A stretch of 64,000 nucleotides of DNA. It comes from Pseudomonas schmalbachii. GTDB lineage: Bacteria > Pseudomonadota > Gammaproteobacteria > Pseudomonadales > Pseudomonadaceae. Made by a program: the position numbers and the translations under genes. Of the stretch, positions 44,578-55,127 are shown piece after piece. Where the stretch lies: contig NZ_JAELYA010000007.1 in assembly GCF_017589465.1 (NCBI RefSeq), positions 273,431-337,430 on the forward strand, given 5' to 3'. Below the pieces are notes generated by a model that saw nothing but the letters and a program-made list of their open reading frames with translations, made no database searches and was not told the DNA's origin. Numbering within the stretch: position 1 is the stretch's first letter; each line of letters opens with the position of its first letter.

Positions 44578-45207
44578 ATGAACGGCACGCTACGTTTGGC
44601 CATCCTGCTCGTCGCAAGCATGGGGATTTGCGGGGGAGCGGTTGCCGACGACTGGCAACTGGCGAAGAACGAAGATGGCATCAAGGTCTATCTGAAGGAC
44701 GTGCCCGGCTCGAAGTACAAGAGTTTCCGTGGCGTCATCGATATCAAGGCCGACGTGCAGACCCTCAACGACCTGCAGGAAAACCTGCGGGTCGCCTGCA
44801 AGTGGTTGTACGCCTGCAAGGAACTGCGCCTGCTGAAGAATGACGGCGACGATACCTGGGTCTACATGACACTCCAGCTGCCGTGGCCGGTCATCTCGCG
44901 CGACATGGTCATCCACGTCAACACCCAGCGCACCGACAATGGCGGACTGGTCCGCAGCCTGAACGCAGTGCCGGGCTACATGCCGCCGGTGCAGGGGCAG
45001 ATTCGCGTGCCGGAGCTGATCGGCCAATGGACGATGTCGCCGCGCAGCAACGGCACCACCGAGGTGATCTACCAGATGCGCGGCGAGCCCGGCGGCAGCG
45101 TGCCGCCGTGGCTGTCCAACAGCTTCGTGGTCGATGCACCGATGGAGACCCTGCGCACGCTGCGCGCCGTGGCGGAGCGGCAACCCACCCGGGCCTCCTA
45201 TCCGTGA
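44578..45207 (+). CDS. Exported START-domain (lipid-binding) protein
   Basis: 209 aa. Signal peptide to about residue 24 (GGAVADDWQLA). The mature protein is one START/PYP-like ligand cavity domain: WQLAKNEDGIKVYLKDVPGS, WLYACKELRLLKNDGDDTWVY, PWPVISRDMVIHVN, YQMRGEPGGSVPPWLSN. Such proteins bind hydrophobic molecules; the ligand is unknown. GGAG lies near the start. It is convergent with the polyamine-type binding protein. Confidence 0.85.
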   Translation: MNGTLRLAILLVASMGICGGAVADDWQLAKNEDGIKVYLKDVPGSKYKSFRGVIDIKADVQTLNDLQENLRVACKWLYACKELRLLKNDGDDTWVYMTLQLPWPVISRDMVIHVNTQRTDNGGLVRSLNAVPGYMPPVQGQIRVPELIGQWTMSPRSNGTTEVIYQMRGEPGGSVPPWLSNSFVVDAPMETLRTLRAVAERQPTRASYP

Positions 45208-45220
45208 CCGCGCGGCGGGC

Positions 45221-46405
<1,185 letters not shown>

Positions 46406-46442
46406 TTAACCGGATTGCCCGGACCTGTGGAGGGGCGCCGGT

Positions 46443-46462
46443 TGTCTGCGGGTCCGCAGACA
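46443..46462. promoter_or_regulatory. 20-bp perfect palindrome in the divergent promoter region
   Basis: TGTCTGCGGGTCCGCAGACA (9-bp arms, GT centre), 51 bp before the regulator start and 128 bp before the binding-protein start. A strong operator candidate for the divergently encoded regulator. Confidence 0.6.
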
Positions 46463-46513
46463 GGAATCGCCTCCCCTACCCTGGCGCCGCGCTCTGCGGC
46501 ATCATGACGAGCC

Positions 46514-47320
46514 ATGCAGTCGAACGATCTCCCGCCGGCGGACAGCCATCTCACCGAAAGCACCCGCAACGTGGTCCTGCGCTATCACCATAGCTGGAAG
46601 CGCCGCGACCTCGACGCCGTGCTCGCGCTCTACCATCCCGAGGTGGAGTACAACGACTTCTTCCAGAACCTGCGGATGGGCCTTGCCGACCTGCGCGACT
46701 ACGTGAAGGCGACCATGCCCAGCCGGCAGGACGAATTCCTCGACCACATCGACCGCATCCGCGTCGACGGCGACACCGCCTTCATCCAGTACCGTACCGC
46801 GATCACCTTCAGCGGCAGCCTCGCCGTGTTCCACTCCAGCGAAGCGATCACCGTGCGCGACGGCCTGATCTGGCGGATCAACGAGTACGCCTCGCTGGTG
46901 CGCGAAGGCAGCGCGACGCGCCAGCAGAGCGGCGACTCGCGCACCGCGACCAGCCGCCTCGGCCTTTCCGCGCGGCAGCTCAGCCAACTGGCGAACGACC
47001 TGGAAGACTACTTCCGCAAGGCCCAGCCCTACCTCGCCCCGGACCTCGACCTGAGCCAGGTGGCCAGCGCCACCGGCTACACCCGCAACCAGATTTCCTA
47101 CCTGCTCAACCAAGTGATGGGCCTGAGCTTCTACCAGTACGTCAACCAGACGCGCCTGCAGCACCTGCTCGGCCAACTGCACCCGCCGCTGCCCGAGCGC
47201 ATCGACGAGATGGCCTTCTCCGCCGGCTTCAATTCGCTCTCGGCGTTCTACCGCTGCTTCCGCCAGCACACCGGGAAATCGCCGCGCGAGTACATGCGGC
47301 AATTGCGGGCGCAGGACTGA
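46514..47320 (+). CDS. NTF2/SnoaL-like domain fused to an AraC-type DNA-binding domain
   Basis: 268 aa. The N-terminal about 120 residues form a SnoaL/NTF2-like cone fold (VVLRYHHSWKRRDLDAVLALYHPEVEYNDFF; FSGSLAVFHSSEAITVRDGLI), in place of the usual cupin. C-terminal helices about 155-265 form the AraC double HTH (LDLSQVASATGYTRNQISYLLNQ; IDEMAFSAGFNSLSAFYRCFRQHTGKSPREYMRQ). It is the probable regulator of the flanking amine cluster and senses a small ligand in the NTF2 pocket. No ligand is known to me. Confidence 0.85.
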   Translation: MQSNDLPPADSHLTESTRNVVLRYHHSWKRRDLDAVLALYHPEVEYNDFFQNLRMGLADLRDYVKATMPSRQDEFLDHIDRIRVDGDTAFIQYRTAITFSGSLAVFHSSEAITVRDGLIWRINEYASLVREGSATRQQSGDSRTATSRLGLSARQLSQLANDLEDYFRKAQPYLAPDLDLSQVASATGYTRNQISYLLNQVMGLSFYQYVNQTRLQHLLGQLHPPLPERIDEMAFSAGFNSLSAFYRCFRQHTGKSPREYMRQLRAQD

Positions 47321-47415
47321 CCTAGCTTTCTTCTCCGCGTACCCGCGCGCACGACAGTTCCGCGCCGCGCTTCTAGCCTTGCTGACATTCCCCACCACCG
47401 AATTCGGAGTCGCCC

Positions 47416-48828
47416 ATGTCGGCATGGCGTCATATCAGCTTGTGGATGAACCAACTGGACGACGACCTCGTCCCGCGCCCTTCCCTGGAAGGCTCGCTGG
47501 ACGTCGACGTGGCCATCGCCGGCGCGGGCTATACCGGCCTGTGGACGGCCTATTACCTGAAGACCCGCGCACCGCACCTGAAGATCGCCATCGTCGAGGC
47601 GGAAACCGCAGGCTTCGGCGCTTCGGGGCGCAATGGCGGCTGGCTGATGGGCAATCTGCTCGGCGAGGATCGCCTGCTCGCCGGCCTGCCCCGTGAACAG
47701 CGCATCGAATCCTACGGCCTGCTGCACGACATTCCGGATGAAGTCGAACGGGTGCTGCAGCACGAAGGCATCGACTGCGACTACCGCAAGGGCGGCGTGC
47801 TGTACTGCGCCGCCCGCTATCCCGAGCAGGAGCGGCGGCTGCGCGAGTATCTCGCCCACCTCCATGGCGAAGGCCTGGGCGAAGCCGACTACCGCTGGCT
47901 GTCGCCCGCCGAACTGGGCGGCCAACTGCGTATCGCCGGCGCGCTCGGAGCGATCAACACACCCCATTGCGCGACCATCCAGCCGGCCAAGCTGGCCCGC
48001 GCCCTGGCGCGTACCGTCGAACGCCTGGGCGTGCAGCTGTTCGAGAAAAGCCGCGTCACCGACTGGCGCCCCGGCCTGCTGCGCACCGACAAGGGCGAGC
48101 TGCGCGCGCAGTGGGTGGTGCCGGCCGTGGAAGGCTACGCCGCCGCCATGCCGCCGCTGGGCAACTATCAATTGCCGGTGCAGAGCCTGCTGGTGGCCAC
48201 CGAGCCGCTGCCCGACTCGGTCTGGGCGGAGATCGGCCTGGAACGCGGCCAGGCCTTCAGCGAGAACAGCCGGCAGGTCACCTACGGCCAGCGCACCCTC
48301 GACAACCGCCTGGCCTTCGGCGCGCGCGGCGGCTATCGCTTCGGCGGCAAGCTGCGCACCGACTTCAGCCTGACCGACGACGAAGTGGAGCTGCGCCGCT
48401 ATCTGTTCGGCGAACTCTTCCCGCAGCTGAAGAACGCCCGCATCACCCACACCTGGGGCGGCAACCTCGGCATGGCGCGGCGCTTCCACCCGCACATGCT
48501 GATCGACCGCCGCAACGGCATCGCCCTCTCCGGCGGCTACGGCGGCGAAGGCGTCGGCGCGACCAACCTCGGCGGCCGCACCCTGGCCGACCTGATCCTC
48601 GGCCAGGACACCCTGCTCACCCGCCAGCCCTGGGTCATCCGCGACCGCCCGCTGCAGGACAGCCTGCGCGGCTGGGAACCGGAGCCCTGCCGCTGGCTCG
48701 GCTACAACGCGATCATCCGCAGCTTCGTGTTCGAAGACGAAGTGCTGGCCAACCCGCGCAGCCCGCTATGGCGCCGCCGCCTGGCGGAGAAGCTGGCCGC
48801 GACCATGGAAGGCCTGATGGTCGGCTGA
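47416..48828 (+). CDS. FAD-dependent amine oxidoreductase (PuuB/PauB-like)
   Basis: 470 aa, DAO family. The FAD signature is VDVAIAGAGYTGLWTAYYLK, then GFGASGRNGGWLMGNLLG; the C-terminal second FAD block is GIALSGGYGGEGVGATNLGGRTLADLI. It is similar to gamma-glutamylputrescine oxidases that deaminate glutamylated polyamines. The cupin and glutamyl-hydrolase-like gene downstream support a polyamine or related amine pathway. GGAG precedes the start. Confidence 0.85.
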   Translation: MSAWRHISLWMNQLDDDLVPRPSLEGSLDVDVAIAGAGYTGLWTAYYLKTRAPHLKIAIVEAETAGFGASGRNGGWLMGNLLGEDRLLAGLPREQRIESYGLLHDIPDEVERVLQHEGIDCDYRKGGVLYCAARYPEQERRLREYLAHLHGEGLGEADYRWLSPAELGGQLRIAGALGAINTPHCATIQPAKLARALARTVERLGVQLFEKSRVTDWRPGLLRTDKGELRAQWVVPAVEGYAAAMPPLGNYQLPVQSLLVATEPLPDSVWAEIGLERGQAFSENSRQVTYGQRTLDNRLAFGARGGYRFGGKLRTDFSLTDDEVELRRYLFGELFPQLKNARITHTWGGNLGMARRFHPHMLIDRRNGIALSGGYGGEGVGATNLGGRTLADLILGQDTLLTRQPWVIRDRPLQDSLRGWEPEPCRWLGYNAIIRSFVFEDEVLANPRSPLWRRRLAEKLAATMEGLMVG

Positions 48829-48884
48829 TCGAATTTCCGAACGTGCGGCGCGCCGCAGTTGAACATCCCACCCTGGAGTCCCCG

Positions 48885-49232
48885 ATGAACATCACTCACC
48901 TGAAGAACACCGCCAACGCCGCGCTCGGCGAGGCCAACCCGGTCGCCGTGCCGCTCGGCGAACCCGTTTCGCTGACCCGCGTGGAAGCCATCGAACGCCC
49001 GGATCGCGTCGAAACCGGCATCTGGGAATGCACGCCCGGCCGCTGGCGGCGGCAGATCGTCGAGCAGGAGTTCTGCCATTTCATCCAGGGTCGCGGCAGC
49101 TTCACCCCGGACGGCGGCGAGACCATCGAATTCCAGGCCGGCGACGCCTTCCTGCTGCCGGAGAACAGCGTGGGTGTCTGGGATATCCAGGAAACCGTGC
49201 GCAAGACCTACGTGATCATCCTGCGCGACTGA
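48885..49232 (+). CDS. Cupin-domain protein
   Basis: 115 aa, a single cupin_3 (DUF861) barrel. RRQIVEQEFCHFIQGRGSFTPDGGE and FQAGDAFLLPENSVGVWDI are the two cupin motifs, related to EutQ and ureidoglycine proteins. It starts 56 bp after the amine oxidoreductase behind GGAG, so it probably belongs to its operon. Its small-molecule substrate is unknown. Confidence 0.82.
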   Translation: MNITHLKNTANAALGEANPVAVPLGEPVSLTRVEAIERPDRVETGIWECTPGRWRRQIVEQEFCHFIQGRGSFTPDGGETIEFQAGDAFLLPENSVGVWDIQETVRKTYVIILRD

Positions 49233-49609
49233 GGCAGCAGTGGCGCGCCTGACGCAGGCGTGCCACCTGTTCGGAATCGGCCTCGGGGTGTATTCGATAT
49301 CGAACAACCGGAATCCACCATCCCGGGCAGGCGTCCAATATATTGGACCAACAGGTGTCGCAAAACACAAAAATATCCATTAAAAATCAATAAGTTATAT
49401 AATAACCTTCATGCCTTATCGGCCATTATTTTTTACGTTTTCCGCCGATTTCGTTTGACATATCCAACGGCTCTGTCAGGCTTGTGGGCAGGTTTCGACC
49501 GTGGAGCGGCACTCTCGCCAGCTTCCCGGCAGTGCTCGGAACCCCAGGCAGCGCAGCCGCGGCGCGCGCCTGCACAACAACGACAGGCGAGCCTGTCCCA
49601 AGGTGAAAT
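49233..49609. other. 377-bp intergenic region with two perfect palindromes
   Basis: No gene. TTCGATATCGAA at 49293-49304 and GTCCAATATATTGGAC at 49333-49348 are perfect palindromes upstream of the C26 hydrolase gene. The stretch 49360-49440 is AT-rich and looks like a promoter. The palindromes are operator candidates. Confidence 0.6.
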
Positions 49610-50425
49610 ATGTCCAACAGCAACATTGGCAACAAGAATCAGAAAATCCGCAAACCCGTCGTCCTGATGTCCATGGGCAGCCAGGAACGCAAGGGTCACG
49701 ACTACCAGGTAATGACCCACAAATACATCGTCCCGCTGGTCGAACACTCCGGATGCGTGCCTGTCCTGGTGCCGACCTGCTGCGGCACCGAAGACCTCGA
49801 GCAGTACCTGGACATGGCCGATGGCGTGTACCTCACCGGCGCCGGCAGCAACATCGATCCGGCGCTCTACGGCCAGGAAAACCTCACCCCCGAGAAAGCC
49901 CAGGACAGGGATCGCGACCTGTTCGACCTGCCGCTGATCCACGCGGCGATCAAGCGTGGCCTGCCGATCTTCGGCATCTGCCGCGGCATGCAGGAAATCA
50001 ACGTGGCGCTGGGCGGCGACATGTACCAGAAGCTCTATGCCGAGCCGGGCTTCAACGATCACCGCGAGAACCCGGAAGACCCGGTAGACGTGCAGTACAG
50101 CGCCGTGCATGGCGTGCGTCTGCTGAAGGACTCCTGGCTGCACAAGCTGCTGAAGACCGACGAGATTCGCGTCAACTCGCTGCACGGCCAGGGCCTGAAA
50201 ACCCTCGGCAAGGGCATCGAGGCGCTGGCCCGTGCGGAAGACGGCCTGGTCGAGGCCATCCACGCCCCGGGCATTTCGCCGTTCCTGTTCGCGGTGCAGT
50301 GGCACCCGGAATGGCAGGCTGCGAAGAACCCGGATTCGGTGAAGATCTTCGAAGCCTTCGGCGAAGCATGTCGCCAGCAAGTGCTGAAGAAGTCGCCGGC
50401 GCGGACGTTCAACAACGCGGCGTGA
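49610..50425 (+). CDS. Class I glutamine amidotransferase-like gamma-glutamyl hydrolase (PuuD/SpuA type, peptidase C26)
   Basis: 271 aa. The nucleophile elbow is FGICRGMQEINVALGG; the His-Glu pair is VQWHPEW. MADGVYLTGAGSNIDPALYG is typical of gamma-glutamyl-GABA hydrolases, which free GABA or glutamate from gamma-glutamylated polyamine intermediates. Some strains use the same family for other gamma-glutamyl compounds. AAGGTG precedes the start. Confidence 0.88.
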   Translation: MSNSNIGNKNQKIRKPVVLMSMGSQERKGHDYQVMTHKYIVPLVEHSGCVPVLVPTCCGTEDLEQYLDMADGVYLTGAGSNIDPALYGQENLTPEKAQDRDRDLFDLPLIHAAIKRGLPIFGICRGMQEINVALGGDMYQKLYAEPGFNDHRENPEDPVDVQYSAVHGVRLLKDSWLHKLLKTDEIRVNSLHGQGLKTLGKGIEALARAEDGLVEAIHAPGISPFLFAVQWHPEWQAAKNPDSVKIFEAFGEACRQQVLKKSPARTFNNAA

Positions 50426-50445
50426 TGTAGAAGCGTTCTGGAGAG

Positions 50446-50471
50446 AGCCCGACCCTTGGTCGGGCTTTTTC
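50446..50471 (+). terminator. Rho-independent terminator after the C26 hydrolase gene
   Basis: AGCCCGACC-CTT-GGTCGGGCT followed by TTTTTC. Confidence 0.92.
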
Positions 50472-50499
50472 ATTTGGGCTGCAGCAGCACAGCTCCCCT

Positions 50500-50542
50500 G
50501 TAGGAGCGCGCCATGCGCGCGATCGCGGGCATGGCCCGCTCC
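50500..50542. repeat. Truncated GTAGGAGCGCGCCATGCGCGCG element
   Basis: 43-bp copy lacking the final CTAC. Confidence 0.7.
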
Positions 50543-50559
50543 GGGCGGCAATGTCCACC

Positions 50560-50632
50560 GTAGGTTGGCGCTGAGCAGCGCGAAGCCCAACATCGCCATC
50601 GTTGGGCTTCACTGCGTTCAGCACCAACCTAC
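50560..50632. repeat. GTAGGTTGG...CCAACCTAC element
   Basis: 73-bp copy. The 335-bp gap 50472-50806 consists almost wholly of repeats. Confidence 0.9.
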
Positions 50633-50709
50633 GTGAGTTCTGGCCCATCCACGTAGTTACGCAGGGTGCAAGACAGTTGCTCCTACGGTACGGCGGCGCG
50701 TGTGATTTC

Positions 50710-50783
50710 GTAGGATGGGTTGAGCGAAGCGATACCCATGCGGGTTCGGCAATGATGGGTATCGCAAGCTCAACCCATCCTAC
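50710..50783. repeat. GTAGGATGGGTTGAG...CTCAACCCATCCTAC element
   Basis: 74-bp copy with 15-bp perfect arms. Confidence 0.9.
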
Positions 50784-50806
50784 GAATGGCTCTTCCCCTC
50801 GCTGCC

Positions 50807-51880
50807 TCAATACCCCGTCAACTCCAGATACCCCACGCCGCCATGGCTGCCGCTGAAGCGGATCGGTCCTTCCCAGTAGGCGAAGCGCGTGCCCATCCAG
50901 GCGTCCTCGCGTAGCGGCGTGGTGGTGATGTCCAGTCCTTCGACGGGCACGCGCAGCGACCAGCGGGTCGGCAGGCGGCGGCCGGCGATGCTGCTCTGTT
51001 CCAGAACCTTCATCTCGATATCCCCCTCCCCAAGCACACGCGTGCGGCCCGACGCGCTGATCCAGGTGCCGGCGAAATAGTGGCGGCCATCGGCATGGCG
51101 CAGCTGGAACAGCATCAGCTTGTCGCCACTGTCCATGTGCAGGGAGAACCAGTCCCAGCCCCGCTGGTCCGGCGCCAGGTATTGGCTGGTCCACTCGCGG
51201 TCGAGCCAGGCCGGTCCCTGGACCTTGAAGATGCGGTCCCCCAGACGAATCTCCCCCTGCGCCTGGAAGAACGGCTGGCTGTAGTACCAGGACGCCTGCC
51301 CCTGCCCGGACTTGCGGCTGAGCCCGCGTTCGCCGTGCAGCACCGGCGGCTGGCTGCTGGTCAGGCGCAGGCTGTAGCTGAAGTCGCGACCGCGGGCATG
51401 CAGGTCCAGCTCGCCAAGTCCGCTGTTGTCCGCCGTGCGGCTGCTCAGGTGCCAATCATCGATCCACGCCCGCAGCGGCGCAGCCTCGACGCCGGCCTGG
51501 CCGATGCCGCCGCGCGCGTAGGTTTCCGCGACCCGATGAGTATCGGCGCCGGTCACTGCGGCATGGGCCATCCACAGGTTGCGATTGTCCCAGCCGGGCT
51601 CGCTGGACCCCGGCTGCAGAGCGTTGCGGAACAGCGTCCACTGCACGCCCCACGGCCTCCCCTGCTCGTCCCGCAGATTGGCCGTCACGTACCACCACTC
51701 GATGCGGTAGTCCGGGTGCGCGCCGTGGTCGGCGGGGAAGACGATGGTCCCGCCCGGCGTCGCCTGGGCGAAGTTCGCCGGGTCGCTGGCCAGCCCGGCG
51801 AAGCCCTGCTCCGGCGGCGGCGCGCCATCGCAGCCGGCGAGCAGCAGGCCAGCGAGCAACGCACGGCATCTAGCGTTCAT
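50807..51880 (-). CDS. Lipocalin-like lipoprotein (AttH / carotenoid 1,2-hydratase family)
   Basis: 357 aa. Signal peptide with lipobox LLAGCDG. The AttH/CrtC fold is recognised by YRIEWWYVTANLRDEQGRPWGVQWTLFRN and WSLRVPVEGLDI. This family is often encoded with an FtsX-type permease and LolD-like ATPase, as here. The start at 51880 overlaps the permease stop. Its partner system is broken by a stop codon, so this protein may now act alone or not at all. Confidence 0.85.
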   Translation of the reverse strand: MNARCRALLAGLLLAGCDGAPPPEQGFAGLASDPANFAQATPGGTIVFPADHGAHPDYRIEWWYVTANLRDEQGRPWGVQWTLFRNALQPGSSEPGWDNRNLWMAHAAVTGADTHRVAETYARGGIGQAGVEAAPLRAWIDDWHLSSRTADNSGLGELDLHARGRDFSYSLRLTSSQPPVLHGERGLSRKSGQGQASWYYSQPFFQAQGEIRLGDRIFKVQGPAWLDREWTSQYLAPDQRGWDWFSLHMDSGDKLMLFQLRHADGRHYFAGTWISASGRTRVLGEGDIEMKVLEQSSIAGRRLPTRWSLRVPVEGLDITTTPLREDAWMGTRFAYWEGPIRFSGSHGGVGYLELTGY

Positions 51881-54335
51881 CGGCGAAGCTCCGCAGCAGG
51901 TCGGCCGGCACGCTGCGGCCGAGGCGCCACAGCGGCCACGCGGCGGCCAATAGAGTGACCAGCAGCGCCATGCCCAGCAGTTGCCCGATCTGTCCGGGGA
52001 AGATGTGCAGCGGCAGGCGCCAGCCGAACGCCAGCACATTGATCAGCGCCACCAGGCACCAGGCCAGCAGCAGCCCCAGCGGAATCGCCAGCAGCACGGT
52101 GATCGACGCCAGCAGCAGCGTCTGGCCGAGGCTGAGCAGCGCCAGCCGCGAGCGCTGCACGCCCAGCGCCCAGAGCGGCGCCAGTTGGGCGAGGCGGTCC
52201 GTACCGAGGGTCAGCAGGCTGATGAACAGGGCGACGCCGGCCACGCCGAGGGTCAGCCAGTTGAGCGCGGTGGTGGCGGCGAAGGTGCGCTCGAACACCC
52301 GCGTCGACCACGACTTGAGCTCGCCCTGGTCGACGATCCGGCTGCTGTCGAGCCGGAATTCCGCCTGCAGCGCCGCCATCAGCGCCGGGGTTGCCGTGGA
52401 TGGCAGATAGAGGCTGTAGCTGAGCGGCGTGAGCCCCGGCCAGTGGCGCTTCAATCCCTCCACATTGACCAGCAGGTGCCCCTTCGGATTGCCGTAGTCG
52501 GCATAGATGCCGGCGACCTCCAGATTCCAGTCCCCTTGCGGAGTGGGCAGCGTCACCCGCCCGCCGAGATCCACGTCCAGCCGGCGCGCCAGTTGCTCGC
52601 TGAGCATCAGTGCCTCCTGCCGAGCCAGCCGTTCCCAGGCGTCGGGACTGGCGCGCAGCAGCGGCCAGTGGGCGCGGTAGGCCGGGTGGTCGAGGATGCC
52701 GTAGAGCTGCGCCGGTCGATCGCCCATACGCAATTCGACCCGCCAGGACGGCAGCACGCTGTCGATTTCCTTTCGCCCGCGCAGCCAGTCACCGATGGCC
52801 AGCGACTGCTGCGGATCGCGCGGCGTGACGTACAGCTCGGCGGCCAGGCGCTGGTCCAGCCAGTCGCTGAAGGTGCGGAGGAAGCCCTCGGTCATGCTGC
52901 CGACGCCAATGCTCGCCGCCATCGCCAGCAACAGGGCCATCAGCGCCAGCGACAGGCCCGGCAACTGCTGGCGGCAGTCGGCGACGAACCACTGTGCGAG
53001 CGGCCTGCGGCAACGCGGCAGCAGAATCTCCAGCAGCCGGTCCAGGCACAGCGGCAAGAGCAGCGCCGCCCCCAGCAGCAGCGCGGCCAGCAGGACGAAA
53101 CCCGCCAGCAGGCTGTGCCACATGAGCGCGATCAGCGCCAGCAACCCCAACGCGCCGGCCAGCAACGCCTGACGCCGCAGCCAGCGCGCCTGTTGCCTAT
53201 GCCAGGCTTCCGGCTGGGCGAGAGCCAGCACCGGCAGGCGCGCGGCCCTGAGCAGACTGCCGGCGCCCGCCAGCAAGGCGCCGAGCAGGCTGATCGCCAG
53301 CCCGCCCAGCCACCAGCGTCAATCCAGGCTCAAATGTCCGGCCACCTCGGCGCCGTACAGGCCGCGCAGGCTGCCGGCCAGATCGGGCAGCAGCAGGCCG
53401 GCGAGCCAGTAGCCGCTGACCACCCCAGCCAACCCGCCGAGCAGCGCCAGCGCGCCAAGCTCCACGGCGAGCGCGGCGACCAGCAGCCGCAGGCTCACCC
53501 CGCACACGCGCAGGGTGCGCAGCAGCGGGCGGCGCTGCTCCAGCGCCAGGCCGATGGCGGAATGGACGATGAACAGCCCGACGACGAACGCCAGAAGGCC
53601 AAGGGCGCTGAGATTGAGATGGAAGCTGTCGGTCATGCCGGCCAGGTCGGCGGCCTCGCTGCGATGAGTCAGTTGCAGTTGCCCGGCCAGATGCGCCGGC
53701 AACTCCCGGGCGAAATCCTTGCTCACCAGCATCCCCGACAACCGCTGCGGCGCGCCAAGCAACCGCTGGGCGACGCCGATGTCCACCAGCAGCACGCCGG
53801 GCGCCAGTTGCGTGCGCACCTCCAGCGGCGGCAGCGCCGTGCCGGACTCGTCGAGCGGCTGGTCACCGGCACGGAAGCCGAGATCCGCCAGGGTATCGGC
53901 GGCGATCAGCGTGCGGCCGGGCGGACCGAGGAAGCGCGTCAGCTCGTCCCGCTCCACCGTCGAGCCCGCCGGAGCCGAGGCGGCCGGCAGGGTCATCGGC
54001 TCGATGCCGATCAGTTGCAGGCGGTGCGCGGCCTTGTCCTGCAGGCGCACCCGGCCCTGCAGCAGCGGCGAGACCGGCCAGCCGGCGCGGCGCAGTTCGA
54101 TGAAGTCGTCCTGCGGGAACAGTCCGCCGTCGCGGGCGACCAGTTGCTGCTGTTCCGCCCCGCCGAGCAGCCGCTCGACCCGCGCATAGCTGTCCCGGGC
54201 CTGGGCGTTCAGCGCCTGCACGCCGGTCCACAGCGCGGTGGCCAGCCACAGCCCGGTGAGCACGCTGAAGAACTGCGCGGGATGCCGCCGCCAGTGGCTG
54301 CACAGGCCGCGCAAGGTCCGCAGCAACAGGCGCAT
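51870..54335 (-). pseudogene. FtsX-type ABC transporter permease interrupted by an in-frame TGA
   Basis: A single frame of 822 codons with one stop at codon 339 (TGA, 53319-53321 on the plus strand reading TCA). N-terminal part 53319-54335 (338 aa, MRLLLRTLRGLCSHW) has a first helix, a periplasmic domain and helices near 245-330. The second part (51870-53318) continues with LGGLAISLLGALLAG and carries FtsX-like helices to SFADER. The sequence around the TGA reads HLSLD-stop-RWWLGG, without other damage. One substitution, for example TGG to TGA, would explain it. Recent inactivation is more likely than programmed readthrough. Confidence 0.85.
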
Positions 54336-54336
54336 C

Positions 54337-55005
54337 TCAAACCTCGTCCGGTTCGAGCAGGACGCCGTTGTGCAGCACCACGCGACGCTCCAGGCGCGCG
54401 GCCATACGCGGGCTGTGGGTGACCATCAGCAGGCTGGTGGAGCTGCCGGCGAGCAGGTCCAGCAACAGGTCCAGCACCTCGTCGCTGGTCGCCTCGTCCA
54501 GACTGCCGGTGGGTTCGTCGGCCAGCAGCAGGCTCGGCCGGGCGGCCAGCGCTCGACCGAGGGCGACCCGCTGCTGCTGGCCCCAGGAAAGCTCCTCGGG
54601 ATAGCGCCCGAGCAACTCGCCCAGGCCCAGGCGGCGTATCAGCTCGGCCTCCCAGTGCGGATCGTGGCGCTCCGCCAGGCGCGCCTGGAACGCCAGGTTG
54701 TCGGCGACGCGCAGGCTGGAGATCAGGTTGAACTGCTGGAACACCAGGCCGATCCGCGTACGCCGCCAGGCCGCCAGCTGGTGCTCGCGCAACTCCGCCA
54801 GCGACTGGCCGTCGACATGGATGCTGCCGCCGTCGAAGCGGTCGAGTCCGGCGACCAGATGCAGCAGCGTGCTCTTGCCGCTGCCGGATTCGCCCATCAG
54901 CGCCAGGCTGCGCCCCGCGCCCAGTTCCAGGTCGACACCGCGCAGCACCGGCAGCGGTCCCTGCGGCGTCGGGTAGCTCTTGCATAGCCCCTGGATGTTC
55001 AGCAT
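54337..55005 (-). CDS. LolD-type ABC transporter ATPase
   Basis: 222 aa. Walker A GESGSGKSTLLHLVAG, Q loop GLVFQQFNLISSLRVADNL, signature LSWGQQQRVALGRAL, Walker B LLLADEPTGSLDEAT and H loop VTHSPRMAARLE. LolD/MacB-type ATPase paired with the FtsX permease that follows after one base. The signature has W in place of the usual G (LSGGQ), which is uncommon. The start at 55005 is preferred; Met 55032 is possible. Confidence 0.88.
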   Translation of the reverse strand: MLNIQGLCKSYPTPQGPLPVLRGVDLELGAGRSLALMGESGSGKSTLLHLVAGLDRFDGGSIHVDGQSLAELREHQLAAWRRTRIGLVFQQFNLISSLRVADNLAFQARLAERHDPHWEAELIRRLGLGELLGRYPEELSWGQQQRVALGRALAARPSLLLADEPTGSLDEATSDEVLDLLLDLLAGSSTSLLMVTHSPRMAARLERRVVLHNGVLLEPDEV

Positions 55006-55082
55006 CGGCCTGCGATCCCGTGATAACGGCATTGACTAGTATTGCTCGACATACGCCAGACAACGCCCGAGGAGAGGAACGA

Positions 55083-55127
55083 TGCCCAAGACCCGCCACG
55101 GCAGCCGACGATGCGCAGGACTGTGAC
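55083..55127 (+). CDS. Possible leader ORF overlapping the alpha/beta hydrolase start
   Basis: A 14-codon frame (MPKTRHGSRRCAGL) begins 6 nt after an excellent GGAGAGG ribosome binding site and stops inside the next gene, whose own ATG at 55111 has only a weak site. It could couple translation. It could also reflect a small frameshift that moved the true start. Confidence 0.35.

Noticed and set aside
53319..53321. Selenocysteine or programmed readthrough at the permease TGA
   Set aside because: No reason for selenocysteine in this family and no hairpin seen right after the TGA; a nonsense change is simpler.
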